Part shown: positions 5,266 through 5,464 of the stretch, in pieces
Numbering within the stretch: the first letter of the stretch is position 1
Layout: the number at the start of each line of letters is the position of its first letter
Assembly: GCA_959604655.1 (NCBI GenBank)
Contig: CAUHCL010000123.1
Location: 1 to 5,464 of the forward strand
DNA length: 5,464 nucleotides
Reading direction: 5' to 3'
Source: an uncultured Alistipes sp.
Lineage (GTDB): Bacteria; Bacteroidota; Bacteroidia; Bacteroidales; Rikenellaceae
The notes under the pieces: model-generated
The model's input: the letters and a program-made list of their open reading frames with translations, nothing else
Databases searched by the model: none
Told to the model about the DNA's origin: nothing
Program-made: the position numbers and the translations under genes

Positions 5266-5464
5266 ACATAACTTTTTTTATTTTTAGTTATGCGACCCGC
5301 AGTAAAAAACAAAAAGACGAAACGTGAACCTGACTATAAGTCCATGTTAAAAACATGCTTGCGTTATCATGTCCCGTAGGTCGTGAGATACCTGAAAAGC
5401 CTAATAAACACAAGAGGCCCACGCCCGTCATGGCGCAGTGCGTTTAGATGTACTATATACCAAT
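5266..5464. other. Right-end region without a convincing gene
   Basis: A minus-strand frame of 47 residues runs from ATG 5429-5431 to TAA 5288-5290 (MTGVGLLCLLGFSGISRPTG at its start). It has a hydrophobic beginning, no clear RBS and no recognised relative, so I regard it as doubtful. A perfect 6-bp inverted repeat CATGTT/AACATG lies at 5343-5357, and AGGT/ACCT arms and GCCT/AGGC arms lie around 5368-5417. The stretch could be the upstream part of the same transcript or the edge of another element. Confidence 0.3.

Overview
All recognisable genes in this window lie on the minus strand. The host looks like a member of the Bacteroidales, and Alistipes or another Rikenellaceae is my best guess. 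The reasons are Bacteroidetes-type promoter motifs (TTTG or TTG, about 19-20 bases, TAnnTTTG) upstream of the regulator and elsewhere, mostly weak Shine-Dalgarno signals, and GC-rich codon use in the right-hand genes. The genus is an inference from style, not from a marker gene.

Left part (1 to about 1930): a visibly AT-rich block unlike the rest, so probably acquired. It holds a two-gene operon read leftwards. The first gene (1155-1712) is a Panacea/SocA-like (DUF4065) protein, the antitoxin type of the SocA and PanA families. Two bases after its stop begins a second gene (1152 to the window edge, at least 384 residues) that I do not recognise. By the usual logic of such pairs it would be the partner that the Panacea protein neutralises, but it is larger than typical toxins. 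Just upstream is an N-terminally truncated reading frame that may be a gene remnant.

Middle (about 1930-2400): no normal gene, but dense regulatory-looking structure. It has a nested inverted repeat, a plus-strand terminator, a minus-strand terminator, a 16-base perfect palindrome, a full promoter match and two minute ORFs. The promoter, palindrome and terminator could together specify an RNA of about 85 bases.

2400-3350: an AraC-family regulator with its own promoter. No obvious target gene is in the window.

3580-4041: a GC-rich block of three modular imperfect repeats. They conserve the shape of a terminal hairpin while changing its sequence, and they show a compensatory base-pair change in an inner stem.

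4042-4983: a 313-residue protein that I do not recognise. It starts 31 bases after an intrinsic terminator that closes a highly structured leader of about 240 bases (5015-5252) with its own promoter-like box. This looks like transcription attenuation (riboswitch-like) or a separate structured RNA next to the gene. From 5266 to the end there is only a doubtful 47-residue ORF and some hairpins.

The most promising places for something undescribed are the Panacea pair with its large partner, the leader RNA with its downstream gene, and the covarying repeat cluster.
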